Notes: generated by a model from the sequence alone, not told the origin. 23,078 bases of DNA from an uncultured Burkholderiaceae bacterium (GCA_937871985.1 CALMPB010000104.1:1-23078), one strand, 5' to 3'; counted from the first letter of the stretch, positions 1-7,653 are shown. Program-made: numbers and translations.

Positions 1-44
1 CGCAGGGAAGAGGGCGCCGCGGCGCCGGGTGCTGGGTGATCCAC
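1..44 (-). CDS. N-terminus of an unidentified protein (partial, runs off the left edge)
   Basis: A GTG codon at 44-42 on the minus strand is preceded by AGGAG five bases upstream and opens a frame that stays open to the window edge (14 codons, beginning V/M-D-H-P-A-P-G-A-A-A-P). The proline/alanine-rich start looks like a disordered or cytoplasmic N-terminal tail, and no family can be named from so little. The gene lies downstream of the LysR gene in the same direction but is separated from it by about 150 bases holding two palindromes, so it probably has its own promoter. The start call rests only on the ribosome binding site and the open frame. Confidence 0.4.
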   Translation of the reverse strand, partial: MDHPAPGAAAPSSL

Positions 45-89
45 GAAGTCTCCTGATAGGCCGGATGCCGCCATGGCCCGATTGATTAT

Positions 90-102
90 GTTGCAGTGCA
101 AC
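90..102. promoter_or_regulatory. Small perfect palindrome, possible operator for the left-edge gene
   Basis: GTTGCA-G-TGCAAC is a perfect 6-bp inverted repeat with a one-base centre, 46 bases upstream of the GTG start of the left-edge gene. Its position fits an operator overlapping that gene's promoter. No regulator can be assigned and short palindromes occur by chance. Confidence 0.25.
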
Positions 103-133
103 CAACACTATAACCAGTCAGGCCGGGGTTTGA

Positions 134-185
134 CTAGTGTGCTGTTTGGTTAGTTCGCGCACGAACTAACCAAACAGCACACTAG
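134..185. terminator. Perfect 24-bp inverted repeat with 4-base loop downstream of the LysR gene
   Basis: Bases 134-157 are exactly complementary to 162-185 around the loop CGCA (158-161). The stem starts 8 bases past the stop codon of the minus-strand LysR gene, the usual place for a transcription terminator. No T-run follows on the minus strand (the next bases read TCAAACCCC), so it is not a canonical intrinsic terminator. It could act as a 3' end-protecting hairpin, a Rho-linked stop, or a palindromic repeat element. The structure itself is certain; its role is inference. Confidence 0.55.
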
Positions 186-192
186 GGCTTGC

Positions 193-1134
193 CTAGGAGC
201 TTGCCGTTTTCGGGTAGGCGCTGCGGAATATCTGGAGGACGCGATTGTGGGTCGTGCTGGATTGTACGTCGGTGCGCCACATGGTGCCGACGTTGCGATG
301 GGCGTTGGGCACGGGCAAGGGGAGGATGGACAGTACGCCCAGGGCGGCGAAGTACTGCGCCATTTCCAGCGGCAAGAGGCCGAAGATATCGCGGTTTTGC
401 AAGACACCTACGATGGTCATGATGGATACCGATTCGATGATGCGCCGCGGAATGCTGATGTGATGGTTTGCCAGAATGCTGATGATCAACTCGCGGGTAA
501 GCGCGCCTTGCGGCGGCAGGATCATGGGAAGGCCCTGCAGGTCGCTCCAGTCGACTGTGGCTTTCCGGGCCAGCGGGTGTGAGCAGCGGACAGCGATGAC
601 GAATGGATCTTCGTAAAAAACCTCGTAGCTGAATTCGGCGCCCAGCGGCCGGTTCGGCAATACCCCCACCAGAAAGTCGATGGATCCCGAGCGCAGCGCG
701 GGCAGCAGGCTTTCCATGGTGCCTTCCTGCACGGAAACGGCGACATCCTGGGTTTGCGATTCCAGCAGTTCGATGAGCTGTGGCCCCAGCTTCAGCGCGG
801 CGGCCGGCATGACCCCCAGCGATACCCGTATGACCGGCACTTCGCTGATGTCGCGCAGGTCGGACTGGACGACGTTTAGGCGCGCCAGAATATCGTGGGC
901 GTGGCGGATGAGGCACACCCCGTGTTCCGTGGGAGCCAGCCCGACCGGCGTGCGTTCGAAAATCCGCAGGCCCATGCCCGACTCGAGGGACGACAGCATC
1001 TTGGATACCGCCGGCTGCGTCAGCGAAAGCGCCGCCGCCACCCGGCTGATGCTGCGCATTTCGTCCAGCGCGACGAGCAATTGCAGGTGCCTGAGCTTGA
1101 GGTTTGCGCGGATATACCAATCGGATCTGGACAT
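193..1134 (-). CDS. LysR-type transcriptional regulator (presumed regulator of cluster 1)
   Basis: A protein of 313 aa, normal length for the family. The N-terminal winged helix-turn-helix covers about residues 12-72, with the typical LysR pattern LRHLQLLVALDEMRSISR followed by an AALSLTQPAVSK recognition helix. The C-terminal part (about 95-300) has the two-lobed periplasmic-binding-like effector domain, with GSIDFLVGVLP and an SHPLARK motif. It is read away from the ABC transporter gene and shares the 1135-1302 intergenic region with it, the classic arrangement for a LysR protein controlling a divergent catabolic operon. The effector would then be the imported aromatic compound or an intermediate (inference). 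The ATG at 1134 was chosen because the conserved domain starts about 12 residues in; the ribosome binding site is weak (GGGGC). Confidence 0.9.
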   Translation of the reverse strand: MSRSDWYIRANLKLRHLQLLVALDEMRSISRVAAALSLTQPAVSKMLSSLESGMGLRIFERTPVGLAPTEHGVCLIRHAHDILARLNVVQSDLRDISEVPVIRVSLGVMPAAALKLGPQLIELLESQTQDVAVSVQEGTMESLLPALRSGSIDFLVGVLPNRPLGAEFSYEVFYEDPFVIAVRCSHPLARKATVDWSDLQGLPMILPPQGALTRELIISILANHHISIPRRIIESVSIMTIVGVLQNRDIFGLLPLEMAQYFAALGVLSILPLPVPNAHRNVGTMWRTDVQSSTTHNRVLQIFRSAYPKTASS

Positions 1135-1200
1135 GGTGCCGGTGCCCCAGGGTAATCATGGATATGAGCTAAATGTTATGTGAAACGCCTTTAAATTTCA

Positions 1201-1222
1201 ATTGACCTTATGTCAGGCCAAT
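1201..1222. promoter_or_regulatory. Imperfect palindrome, candidate LysR operator
   Basis: ATTGACC (1201-1207) and GGCCAAT (1216-1222) are inverted repeats with one mismatch around an 8-base centre. Nested inside is the perfect pair TGAC-N5-GTCA (1203-1215). The site overlaps the candidate -35 hexamer of the transporter promoter, where a LysR protein commonly contacts DNA near RNA polymerase. That the flanking LysR protein binds here is inference. Confidence 0.4.
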
Positions 1223-1231
1223 GTCTACCAT
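1202..1231 (+). promoter_or_regulatory. Candidate sigma-70 promoter of cluster 1
   Basis: TTGACC (1202-1207, 5/6 match to the -35 consensus) and TACCAT (1226-1231, 4/6 match to -10) are separated by 18 bases. Transcription would start near 1238, giving a leader of about 65 bases before the ATG at 1303. The weak -10 is typical of activator-dependent promoters. Called by eye only. Confidence 0.4.
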
Positions 1232-1302
1232 GTCTCACGTCATTAAAAAAGACGAAATGGCGCAACCGCCATCCATAACTACGCGAGACAAAGGACCTAA
1301 TC

Positions 1303-2388
1303 ATGATTACTCGTCGCATCGTGGCGCGCAGTGCCGCCGCCATGGCCGTTTTGGCAATCACCGCGTCCGCCCAGGCCGCCGACTGGTTCCCGCAACCCGT
1401 GAACCTGACCACGGCGGACGGCAAGACCACGCAAGTCGAATATCAGGCTCAAACCAAGAAGGCCAGCCGCAACTGGAAAATTTGCGTTTCCTACCCCCAC
1501 ATGAAGGACCCGTTCTTCCTGGCGTCCGATTACGGTGCCGTCGAAGAGGCCAAGCGCCTGGGAGTAAGCGTGCAGGTTCTGGACGCGGGCGGCTATACGC
1601 AATTGAGCAATCAAATCTCGCAGATCGAGGATTGCGTCGCCGGCGGCGCCAATGCGGTGGTGATGGTGGCCATTGCGGCGGATGGCATGGACAACCTGTT
1701 GCGCAGTCTCAAGGAAAAGAATATTGTCGTCGTCGACGCCATCAATGGCGTAACGTCCAAGGACGTATCGGCCCGCGTGCTGACCAATCCTCACGACGAG
1801 GCGATGCGCGCAGGCCAGTACCTGGCGAAGAAGCATCCCAAGGGCACGCTCGCCGTGCATGTGGGCTGGCTGCCGGGGCCTGCCGGCGCGGGTTTCGTCG
1901 AGGCCTTCAACGCGGGGTTCCACGAAGGAATCAAGGGCAGTGCGGTGGTTGTCGACGAGACCAAGTATGGCGATGTGGGCAAAGAGGTGCAGGGCCGCCT
2001 GGTGGAGGACATGCTTCAAACCCACAAGGATCTGGACTACGTGGTGGGAACGGCCGTCATGGTCGAGGCCGCCATCCCCTTGCTGCGGGCGCGCAAGCTG
2101 GATAAAAAGGTAAAGCTGGTTTCCGTGTACCTGACCCCGGGTGTGTACCAGGCCTTGAAGGGCAACAGGATCGAGGCGGCCGGCGTTGCGCCCGTGGTGC
2201 TGACCTCGCGCATGCAGATCGACACCGCCGTGCGCATACTCGAAGAGGGCAAGAACCGCGAGCCCGTGGCCACGGTCAATACGCTGGGCAAGGTGTATAC
2301 GCCCGCCACGGTCAAGGAGATCAATCCCCTTGACGTCCTGGCTCCGGCAAGCTTCAAGCCGATCTTCAGCTTCAACGGCGCCAAGTAG
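1303..2388 (+). CDS. TorT-like periplasmic substrate-binding protein of an ABC importer
   Basis: A 361-aa precursor. A Sec signal peptide is clear: basic MITRRIVAR, a hydrophobic stretch, then a signal-peptidase I site ASAQA|ADW after residue 25. The mature part matches the type I periplasmic-binding (ribose-binding/TorT, Peripla_BP_4) fold, with a first strand WKICVSYPHMKDPFF near residue 57 and IEDCVAGGANAVVMVAIAA in lobe 1. TorT proper is a partner of the TorS kinase, but no tor genes are here. Instead an ATPase and permease of the sugar-importer type follow, so this is better read as the binding protein of that importer. Given the catabolic genes downstream, the ligand is probably a small aromatic or heteroaromatic compound (inference). 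The ATG at 1303 has AAGGA 7 bases upstream. It is first in the operon. Confidence 0.85.
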   Translation: MITRRIVARSAAAMAVLAITASAQAADWFPQPVNLTTADGKTTQVEYQAQTKKASRNWKICVSYPHMKDPFFLASDYGAVEEAKRLGVSVQVLDAGGYTQLSNQISQIEDCVAGGANAVVMVAIAADGMDNLLRSLKEKNIVVVDAINGVTSKDVSARVLTNPHDEAMRAGQYLAKKHPKGTLAVHVGWLPGPAGAGFVEAFNAGFHEGIKGSAVVVDETKYGDVGKEVQGRLVEDMLQTHKDLDYVVGTAVMVEAAIPLLRARKLDKKVKLVSVYLTPGVYQALKGNRIEAAGVAPVVLTSRMQIDTAVRILEEGKNREPVATVNTLGKVYTPATVKEINPLDVLAPASFKPIFSFNGAK

Positions 2389-2411
2389 CCGCTTTGCGGG
2401 AGATTGCGCAA

Positions 2412-3932
2412 ATGAATGCCGCTGCTCTGCATCCCGCGCCCGAGGCTTTGCTGAGGGTGCGGGGCTTGACCAAGCATTATGGGACGAACGTCGCGCTCAA
2501 CCGAGTGGATCTTGACATACTGCCAGGCCGGGTTCATGTGCTGTTCGGCGAAAACGGTTCGGGGAAATCGACGTTCATCTCCATGCTGGCGGGCGCCAAC
2601 CAGCCTACCGATGGCCGCATCGAAATAGGCAGCCATCGTGGCGTCTTCCGTAGCGTGGCGGAGGCCAGATCGCACGGCATCCGCGCGGTATTTCAGGAGT
2701 TTTCGCTCGTTCCGCAACTGACCGTCGCCGAAAACATCGTCCTTGGCGAAGAGCCGACCTCCGCGTTGGGAGTGCTGTCCAAGGCTGAGGCGACACAGTC
2801 CGCTCGGGCGCTGATCTCGGATCTGGGTTTCGACCTGGCTCCCGGCGACCATGTCTGCACATTGGCCCGGGGCAAGCAGCAAATGGTGGAGATCTGCAAG
2901 GCGCTGCGCTGTCCGCCCGCCGTGCTGATACTGGACGAACCCACCGCTTCGCTGTCCGAGCACGACGCCAAGGCGCTGTTCGCGCTGGTTCGGCGCCTGC
3001 GGGACGATGGGTGCGCCATTATCTACATCACGCATCGCATGCACGAAATTCCCTTGCTGGGCGACGAGGTGTCGGTGTTGCGGGACGGGAATCTCATCGC
3101 CACGGTTCCGGCGAACACCCCCGAGAGCGAGCTCATTCAATTGATGACGGGCAGGGCATTGTCCGATATCTACCCTGAGCTGCCCGAGCCCACCGGGGAC
3201 AGCCGATTGATGCTGCGCAACCTCAGTCTCGCGCCGGAGCTGGGCGTGACGACGGTGACGGACGTCAATCTGGAAGTCCGTGCCGGCGAGATCGTTGGCG
3301 TGGCCGGCCTGGTCGGCTGCGGCAAGAGCGAACTGGGGCAGGCCTGTTTCGGCCTGCGCAAAGTCAAGGCGGGCGAGATCCGTCTGGATGGCGAGCCCGT
3401 GCGTTTTTCGCACCCGGCGCATGCCATTGCCAAGGGCCTGTGGTACAGCCCTTCCGATCGCAAGAACGATGGCCTGGCGATGGGCCGCTCGGCCCGGGAG
3501 AACATGAGCTTGTCGGGCCTGGCCTGGGGGCGTATTGCGGGCCGCTGGCTCAAGCCCCGCCAGGAGAACCAGTTGCTCGACGAACTGTCCCGCAGCGTCA
3601 TGTTTCCGCAAGCCCGGCTGGGCGAGTCCGTCAGCAACTTTTCGGGTGGAAACCAGCAGAAAGTATTGCTCGCCAAGGGCCTGGCTCAGGATATCGGCGT
3701 GTATATCTTCGATGAGCCGACCGTGGGCGTCGACATGGGCGCCCGCCCGGCCATTTACCAATATATGGCGAATCTGCTCAAGACCGGCGCCGCAATCTTG
3801 CTGGTGTCGTCGGACCTGTCCGAGCTGTTCGGCCTGTCCCATCGTGTTTTGGTCATGAATGGCGGGCGCATCGTCGACGAGTTTCAACGTGGCGATTACG
3901 AAGAGCATCGCGTTTTGGAAAAATTTTTTTAG
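2412..3932 (+). CDS. Sugar-type (CUT2) ABC transporter ATPase, two fused nucleotide-binding domains
   Basis: A 506-aa protein with two ABC domains in tandem, as in RbsA, MglA and XylG; it powers import through the neighbouring permease at the inner membrane. Domain 1: Walker A GENGSGKST (about 46-54), signature-like LARGKQQ (151-157), Walker B VLILDEP (171-177). Domain 2: GLVGCGKS (299-306), signature FSGGNQQ (410-416), Walker B IFDEP (432-436). Two oddities stand out. The first signature has Ala where Ser is usual. The second Walker A retains the lysine that RbsA/MglA-type proteins usually replace (GAGRTE). The ATG at 2412 was chosen over an upstream TTG because GGGAG lies 9 bases before it. 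The gene ends in an A5T7 run directly at its stop, 11 bases before the permease start. Confidence 0.92.
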   Translation: MNAAALHPAPEALLRVRGLTKHYGTNVALNRVDLDILPGRVHVLFGENGSGKSTFISMLAGANQPTDGRIEIGSHRGVFRSVAEARSHGIRAVFQEFSLVPQLTVAENIVLGEEPTSALGVLSKAEATQSARALISDLGFDLAPGDHVCTLARGKQQMVEICKALRCPPAVLILDEPTASLSEHDAKALFALVRRLRDDGCAIIYITHRMHEIPLLGDEVSVLRDGNLIATVPANTPESELIQLMTGRALSDIYPELPEPTGDSRLMLRNLSLAPELGVTTVTDVNLEVRAGEIVGVAGLVGCGKSELGQACFGLRKVKAGEIRLDGEPVRFSHPAHAIAKGLWYSPSDRKNDGLAMGRSARENMSLSGLAWGRIAGRWLKPRQENQLLDELSRSVMFPQARLGESVSNFSGGNQQKVLLAKGLAQDIGVYIFDEPTVGVDMGARPAIYQYMANLLKTGAAILLVSSDLSELFGLSHRVLVMNGGRIVDEFQRGDYEEHRVLEKFF

Positions 3933-3943
3933 TGAGACTTCTT

Positions 3944-4969
3944 ATGGCTACCTCGGACATTTCCAAGCCCCTGGCGGCAGTCCAGATTCCCGACCGTCAG
4001 GGCAGGCTCAGGCCCGCGGTCAAGTTCCTGCTTTATTACCGCCAGGCGCTGGTGCTGCCGGTGCTGTTCGTCGCCGCGCTGATTCTGTTTTCGCTGGGGG
4101 CGCCGGGATTCCTCAGCGCCGACAACCTTACCAACGTTGCGCGCCAATCCGTTTACCTGATGATTGTTTCGCTTGGGCAACTAGTGGTGCTGATCGTCGG
4201 AGGGCTGGACCTTTCGGTGGGCGTCATTGCCGCGCTGGTGTCGGTGGTGGGGGCTATGGTCATGGCCGGCACGTTCGCCGCTATGCCTGACTATCCATGG
4301 CTTGCCATCGGCTTGGGCATCCTGGCTGGCGCGGCGATCGGAGCCTGCGTCGGCCTCATCAACGGCGTGGGCTCGGCCATCATGCGCATCCCGCCATTCA
4401 TGATGACGCTGGGCATGTCCTCGGTCGTGTTCGGCGTGGCGCTTTTCATCGGCGGCGGCGTGCCTGTCTACGGCATTCCGACCCAGTTCGGCGAGACATT
4501 CGGCTTTGGCGAGATCGCGGGCATTCCCATCCCCACCCTGGTGACCATTGCTCTGATCGTGTGCGTTTACTTCCTACTGGAGTGGACGCGCTTCGGCCGC
4601 CACCTGTACGCGGTGGGCGGAAACCTGCGCGCCGCCCAGCTTTCGGGGGTTCGTTGCGAACGGGTGATCATCCAGGCCTTCGTCATTGCCGGCGTATTCG
4701 CCGCCATCACGGGATTGCTGTTGACGGCGCGCCTGGACACCGGCGAGTCGAACATAGGCTCGAGCCTGCCGCTGGAATCGATTGCCGCCTGCGTCATCGC
4801 CGGCGTCAGCCTGGCGGGAGGCGTGGGCCGAACATTCAATGTCGTGCTGGGAACCGTCTTGATCATGCTGGTGCAGAATGGCTTGAACCTCATGCAGGTC
4901 GGTGCCTATGCTTCGACGATGGCGATTGGCGCGATCCTCATCTTTGCGATGGCGCTTTCCAGAAAATAA
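3944..4969 (+). CDS. CUT2-type ABC transporter permease (RbsC-like)
   Basis: A 341-aa polytopic membrane protein of the branched-chain/ribose permease family (BPD_transp_2), usual length for RbsC-like proteins. About nine to ten hydrophobic segments are visible, starting around residue 35 after a cytoplasmic tail. The family hallmark VGGLDLSVG follows the second helix, and LYAVGGNLRAAQLSGV is the cytoplasmic loop that contacts the ATPase. It would pair with itself and the preceding ATPase to form the importer. The ATG at 3944 is preceded by a GTGAGA-like weak SD; an alternative GTG at 3932 overlaps the ATPase stop and would add four residues. Substrate is unknown. Confidence 0.92.
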   Translation: MATSDISKPLAAVQIPDRQGRLRPAVKFLLYYRQALVLPVLFVAALILFSLGAPGFLSADNLTNVARQSVYLMIVSLGQLVVLIVGGLDLSVGVIAALVSVVGAMVMAGTFAAMPDYPWLAIGLGILAGAAIGACVGLINGVGSAIMRIPPFMMTLGMSSVVFGVALFIGGGVPVYGIPTQFGETFGFGEIAGIPIPTLVTIALIVCVYFLLEWTRFGRHLYAVGGNLRAAQLSGVRCERVIIQAFVIAGVFAAITGLLLTARLDTGESNIGSSLPLESIAACVIAGVSLAGGVGRTFNVVLGTVLIMLVQNGLNLMQVGAYASTMAIGAILIFAMALSRK

Positions 4970-5046
4970 ATTTTGTTTATGACTACTGGCTTGCCGGGCG
5001 CAAGAACGGCGCGGCCAACCTACAAATATCTTAGGAGACTGAATCC

Positions 5047-6591
5047 ATGAATAGCCCCGAAGTGATTTCCGGCGTAAAGAATGTGCCATTTACCGGCAAG
5101 GAGTACCTGGACAGCCTGGATGATGGCCGCGAGGTCTGGATCTACGGGAAGCGGGTCGAAAAAATCACCGAGCACCCCGCATTCCGCAATTCCGCCCGCA
5201 TGGTGGCGCGCATCTACGATGCGCTGCACGACGAGTCGAAGCGCGACATCCTGACGACGGCCAACGATTCGGGCGGCTTTACCCATCGCTTCTTCCGCGC
5301 GCCGCATACGGTTGCGGAGCAAGTGGCGCAGCGCGACGCGATCGCCGAAATACAGCGCGTGTCTTACGGATGGATGGGGCGTTCGCCCGATTACAAAGGC
5401 TCCTTCCTGGGGACGCTGGGCGCCAATTCGGCGTTCTACCGGGGCTACGAGCAAAATGCGCTGCGCTGGTACAAAAAGGCCCAGGAGCGCACCTGGTACA
5501 TCAACCACGCCATCATGAATCCGCCGGTCGACCGCAACAAGCCCAGCGCCGATACCTCCGATGTGTTCATCCGCGTCGTCAAGGAAACCGACGCGGGCAT
5601 TTATGTCAGCGGCGCCAAGGTCGTGGCGACGGCTTCCGCGCTTACGCACTACACGTTTGTCGCCCACGCGGGGCAGGTGCCCATCAAGGACCCGCGGTTC
5701 GCGCCGGTATTCATGGTGCCCACCGGGGCGCCCGGGGTCAAGATGATCTCGCGCATTTCCAACGAATACCGTGCGGCCGTGCTGGGCAGCCCCTTTGATT
5801 ACCCGCTTTCCAGCCGCCTGGACGAGAACGACGCCATCCTGGTTCTGGACAATGTGTTCGTTCCCTGGGAGGACGTGTTCATGCATGGCGATGTCGATCT
5901 GGCCAACCGCTTTGCGCCCGATTCCGGCTTCAACAGCCGGGCCTCCATGCATGGCTGCACCCGTCTGGCCGTGAAGCTGGATTTCATTTGCGGCTTGTTG
6001 TGCAAGGCTCTGGAAATCACCGGCAGCGTTTCCTTCCATGGCGTCCAGTCGCGCCTGGGCGAAGTGCTTGCCTGGCGCAACTCCATGTGGGCCATGTCGG
6101 ACGCCATGGCGAAAAGCGATATTGCCTGGAACGGCATGGTGCAGCCCGATGCGCGGTTTGCGACCGCCTACCGCGTGCTGTCGCAGATTGCATTCCCCGC
6201 GATCAAGAACATCATCGAGACCAGTGTCGCCAGCGGCCTCATTTACCTGAACTCGCACGCCGACGACTTCAAGGCGCCGGAAATCCGCGGCTATCTCGAT
6301 CAATATGTGCGCGGCACCGGAGACATCGACGCGGTGGAGCGCGTCAAGACCATGAAGCTGCTTTGGGACACCATCGGCACCGAATTCGGAGCCCGCCACG
6401 AGCTGTACGAAATCAACTATCTGGGTTCCAACGACGTCACCCGCATGGCGAACCTGTTCGATGCGCAAGGCAGCGGCGACATGGCCAACATGAAGAGCTT
6501 CGTCGAGACCTGCATGAACGAATACGATCTGGACGGCTGGACGGTGCCCGATCTGGTCAACCCGGACGACGTGAGCGTCCTGCGCCGTTGA
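5047..6591 (+). CDS. HpaB-type FADH2-dependent aromatic monooxygenase, oxygenase component
   Basis: A 514-aa protein of the 4-hydroxyphenylacetate 3-monooxygenase (HpaB) family, normal length. These enzymes use reduced FAD from a separate reductase and O2 to hydroxylate a phenol ortho to its hydroxyl, giving a catechol. The active-site loop MGRSPDY (110-116) and the downstream NHAIMNPP (153-160) are present. Arg112, Tyr116 and His154 have the same spacing (4 and 38) as the Arg100, Tyr104 and His142 that I recall holding the substrate phenol in Thermus HpaB. A phenolic substrate is therefore likely. The flavin reductase two genes downstream is the natural partner, and the dioxygenase between them would open the resulting diol ring. 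The start has an excellent SD (TAGGAGA). The true substrate need not be 4-hydroxyphenylacetate; no other hpa genes are here. Confidence 0.9.
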   Translation: MNSPEVISGVKNVPFTGKEYLDSLDDGREVWIYGKRVEKITEHPAFRNSARMVARIYDALHDESKRDILTTANDSGGFTHRFFRAPHTVAEQVAQRDAIAEIQRVSYGWMGRSPDYKGSFLGTLGANSAFYRGYEQNALRWYKKAQERTWYINHAIMNPPVDRNKPSADTSDVFIRVVKETDAGIYVSGAKVVATASALTHYTFVAHAGQVPIKDPRFAPVFMVPTGAPGVKMISRISNEYRAAVLGSPFDYPLSSRLDENDAILVLDNVFVPWEDVFMHGDVDLANRFAPDSGFNSRASMHGCTRLAVKLDFICGLLCKALEITGSVSFHGVQSRLGEVLAWRNSMWAMSDAMAKSDIAWNGMVQPDARFATAYRVLSQIAFPAIKNIIETSVASGLIYLNSHADDFKAPEIRGYLDQYVRGTGDIDAVERVKTMKLLWDTIGTEFGARHELYEINYLGSNDVTRMANLFDAQGSGDMANMKSFVETCMNEYDLDGWTVPDLVNPDDVSVLRR

Positions 6592-6632
6592 GCGCGAGTC
6601 CCATGGATCACATGTTTGCGGAGGAGCAATCA

Positions 6633-7565
6633 ATGACTAAAGCACAAGGGATCGCCTATGTGGTTTACCAGGCCACCGACCTGGATATCATGGAGTCCTT
6701 CATGCGGGATTTCGGCCTGGTCACGGCCAGGAAGGAACCCGGCGTTCTTTACATGCGGGGCGTGGACACGGCGCCGTACCTGCACGTCACCCGCCTGGGC
6801 GCCGACAATCGCTTCCTGGGGGGCGGCCTGCTGGTCGGCTCGCGCGCCGAGCTCGACGCCCTGGCCAAGCTGGAGGGATCGTCGCCAGTTGAGGCCATCG
6901 ATGCTCCCGGCGGAGGCTGGAGGGTGCGCATGACCACGCCGGACGGCGTTGTCATCGATGCGGTATGGGGCCAGGAGGCCGCCAGTCCTTTGCCGATTCG
7001 GGATCCCTATCCTTTCAACAGCGGCCGGGAAAAGCAGCGCCATAACCAGTCGCTGCGGCCCAAGCGCGAGCCGGGCCTGGTGCTGCGCCTGGGGCACTTC
7101 GTCCTGCGGGTCAGCAATCACGACGAATCCGTCGCCTGGTTCCAGAAGCGTTTCCAGCTGCTGCCCTCCGACTATATGTGCATTCCGGGCGACGAGAGCA
7201 CGGTGATCGGCACGTTCCTGCGCTGCGACAAGGGCCCGGAGCTGGTCGACCACCACTCCATGCTCATCGTCCAGGCGGAGGAAACTGGAGTGCATCACTG
7301 CTCGTTCGAGCTACAGGATCTGGATGCGGTCATGGGTGCGCATGATTACCTGGCTTCGCGGGGGTATCGCCTCGACGTCGGTGTCGGCCGCCACCTGATC
7401 GGCAGCCAGATATTCGATTACTGGCGGGATCCTTTCGGATTCCGGGTCGAGCATTACACCGACGGGGACGCTGTCGATCGGGAGTTCCAGCCCGGCAAGT
7501 TCGCCGGGCGCGCCGACGAAACGACCCAGTGGGGGATGGATCCTACGCCGGAGTTTTTCGAATAG
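6633..7565 (+). CDS. VOC-superfamily extradiol ring-cleavage dioxygenase
   Basis: A 310-aa, two-domain type I extradiol dioxygenase, the length of 2,3-dihydroxybiphenyl/catechol 2,3-dioxygenases. The N-terminal VOC domain (about 5-115) is non-catalytic. The C-terminal domain (about 152-275) carries the Fe(II) ligands: His155 in LGHFVLRV, a His of the VHHCSFEL motif (221/222) and Glu273 in FRVEHYTDG. Active-site residues His254 (GRHLIGS) and Tyr263 (IFDYW) are also present. It should cleave the ring of a catechol-type product of the preceding monooxygenase at the meta position. GGAGGAG lies 7 bases before the ATG at 6633; an in-frame ATG at 6603 lacks such a site. It is separated from the next gene by a terminator-like hairpin. 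Exact diol substrate is unknown. Confidence 0.9.
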   Translation: MTKAQGIAYVVYQATDLDIMESFMRDFGLVTARKEPGVLYMRGVDTAPYLHVTRLGADNRFLGGGLLVGSRAELDALAKLEGSSPVEAIDAPGGGWRVRMTTPDGVVIDAVWGQEAASPLPIRDPYPFNSGREKQRHNQSLRPKREPGLVLRLGHFVLRVSNHDESVAWFQKRFQLLPSDYMCIPGDESTVIGTFLRCDKGPELVDHHSMLIVQAEETGVHHCSFELQDLDAVMGAHDYLASRGYRLDVGVGRHLIGSQIFDYWRDPFGFRVEHYTDGDAVDREFQPGKFAGRADETTQWGMDPTPEFFE

Positions 7566-7590
7566 CAGGCCGTGGCGCGACGCTGAAGTG

Positions 7591-7640
7591 GGCGCCGCTT
7601 CCATAGGGCCGGAATTGGGCGGAAGCGGCGCCGAGTTTTT
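7591..7640 (+). terminator. Hairpin plus T-run between dioxygenase and flavin reductase genes
   Basis: GGCGCCGCTTCC (7591-7602) pairs perfectly with GGAAGCGGCGCC (7621-7632) around an 18-base loop and is followed by GAGTTTTT (7633-7640). This is the form of an intrinsic terminator or attenuator, with a rather large loop. It sits 25 bases after the dioxygenase stop and just ahead of the AAGGAGA ribosome binding site of the flavin reductase. It could reduce read-through into the second half of the cluster or mark a transcript end. Confidence 0.6.
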
Positions 7641-7653
7641 CAAGGAGAATCGA

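Larger units (their letters stand above)
1135..1302. promoter_or_regulatory. Divergent intergenic control region of cluster 1
   Basis: This 168-base, locally AT-rich gap separates the divergent LysR and binding-protein genes. It contains a candidate sigma-70 promoter reading right and an imperfect palindrome overlapping its -35 element, both listed separately. An SD sequence AAGGA at 1291-1295 serves the binding-protein gene. No small gene with convincing signals was seen here. Confidence 0.6.

Noticed and set aside
1303..2388. Reading the binding protein as TorT of a TMAO-sensing system
   Set aside because: No torS, torR or TMAO reductase genes are present; an importer ATPase and permease follow directly.
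2037..3908. Long minus-strand open frame of 623 codons opposite the ABC ATPase
   Set aside because: It is antisense to a protein with full ABC motifs, its translation has no recognisable domain, and GC-rich third positions readily create such shadow frames.
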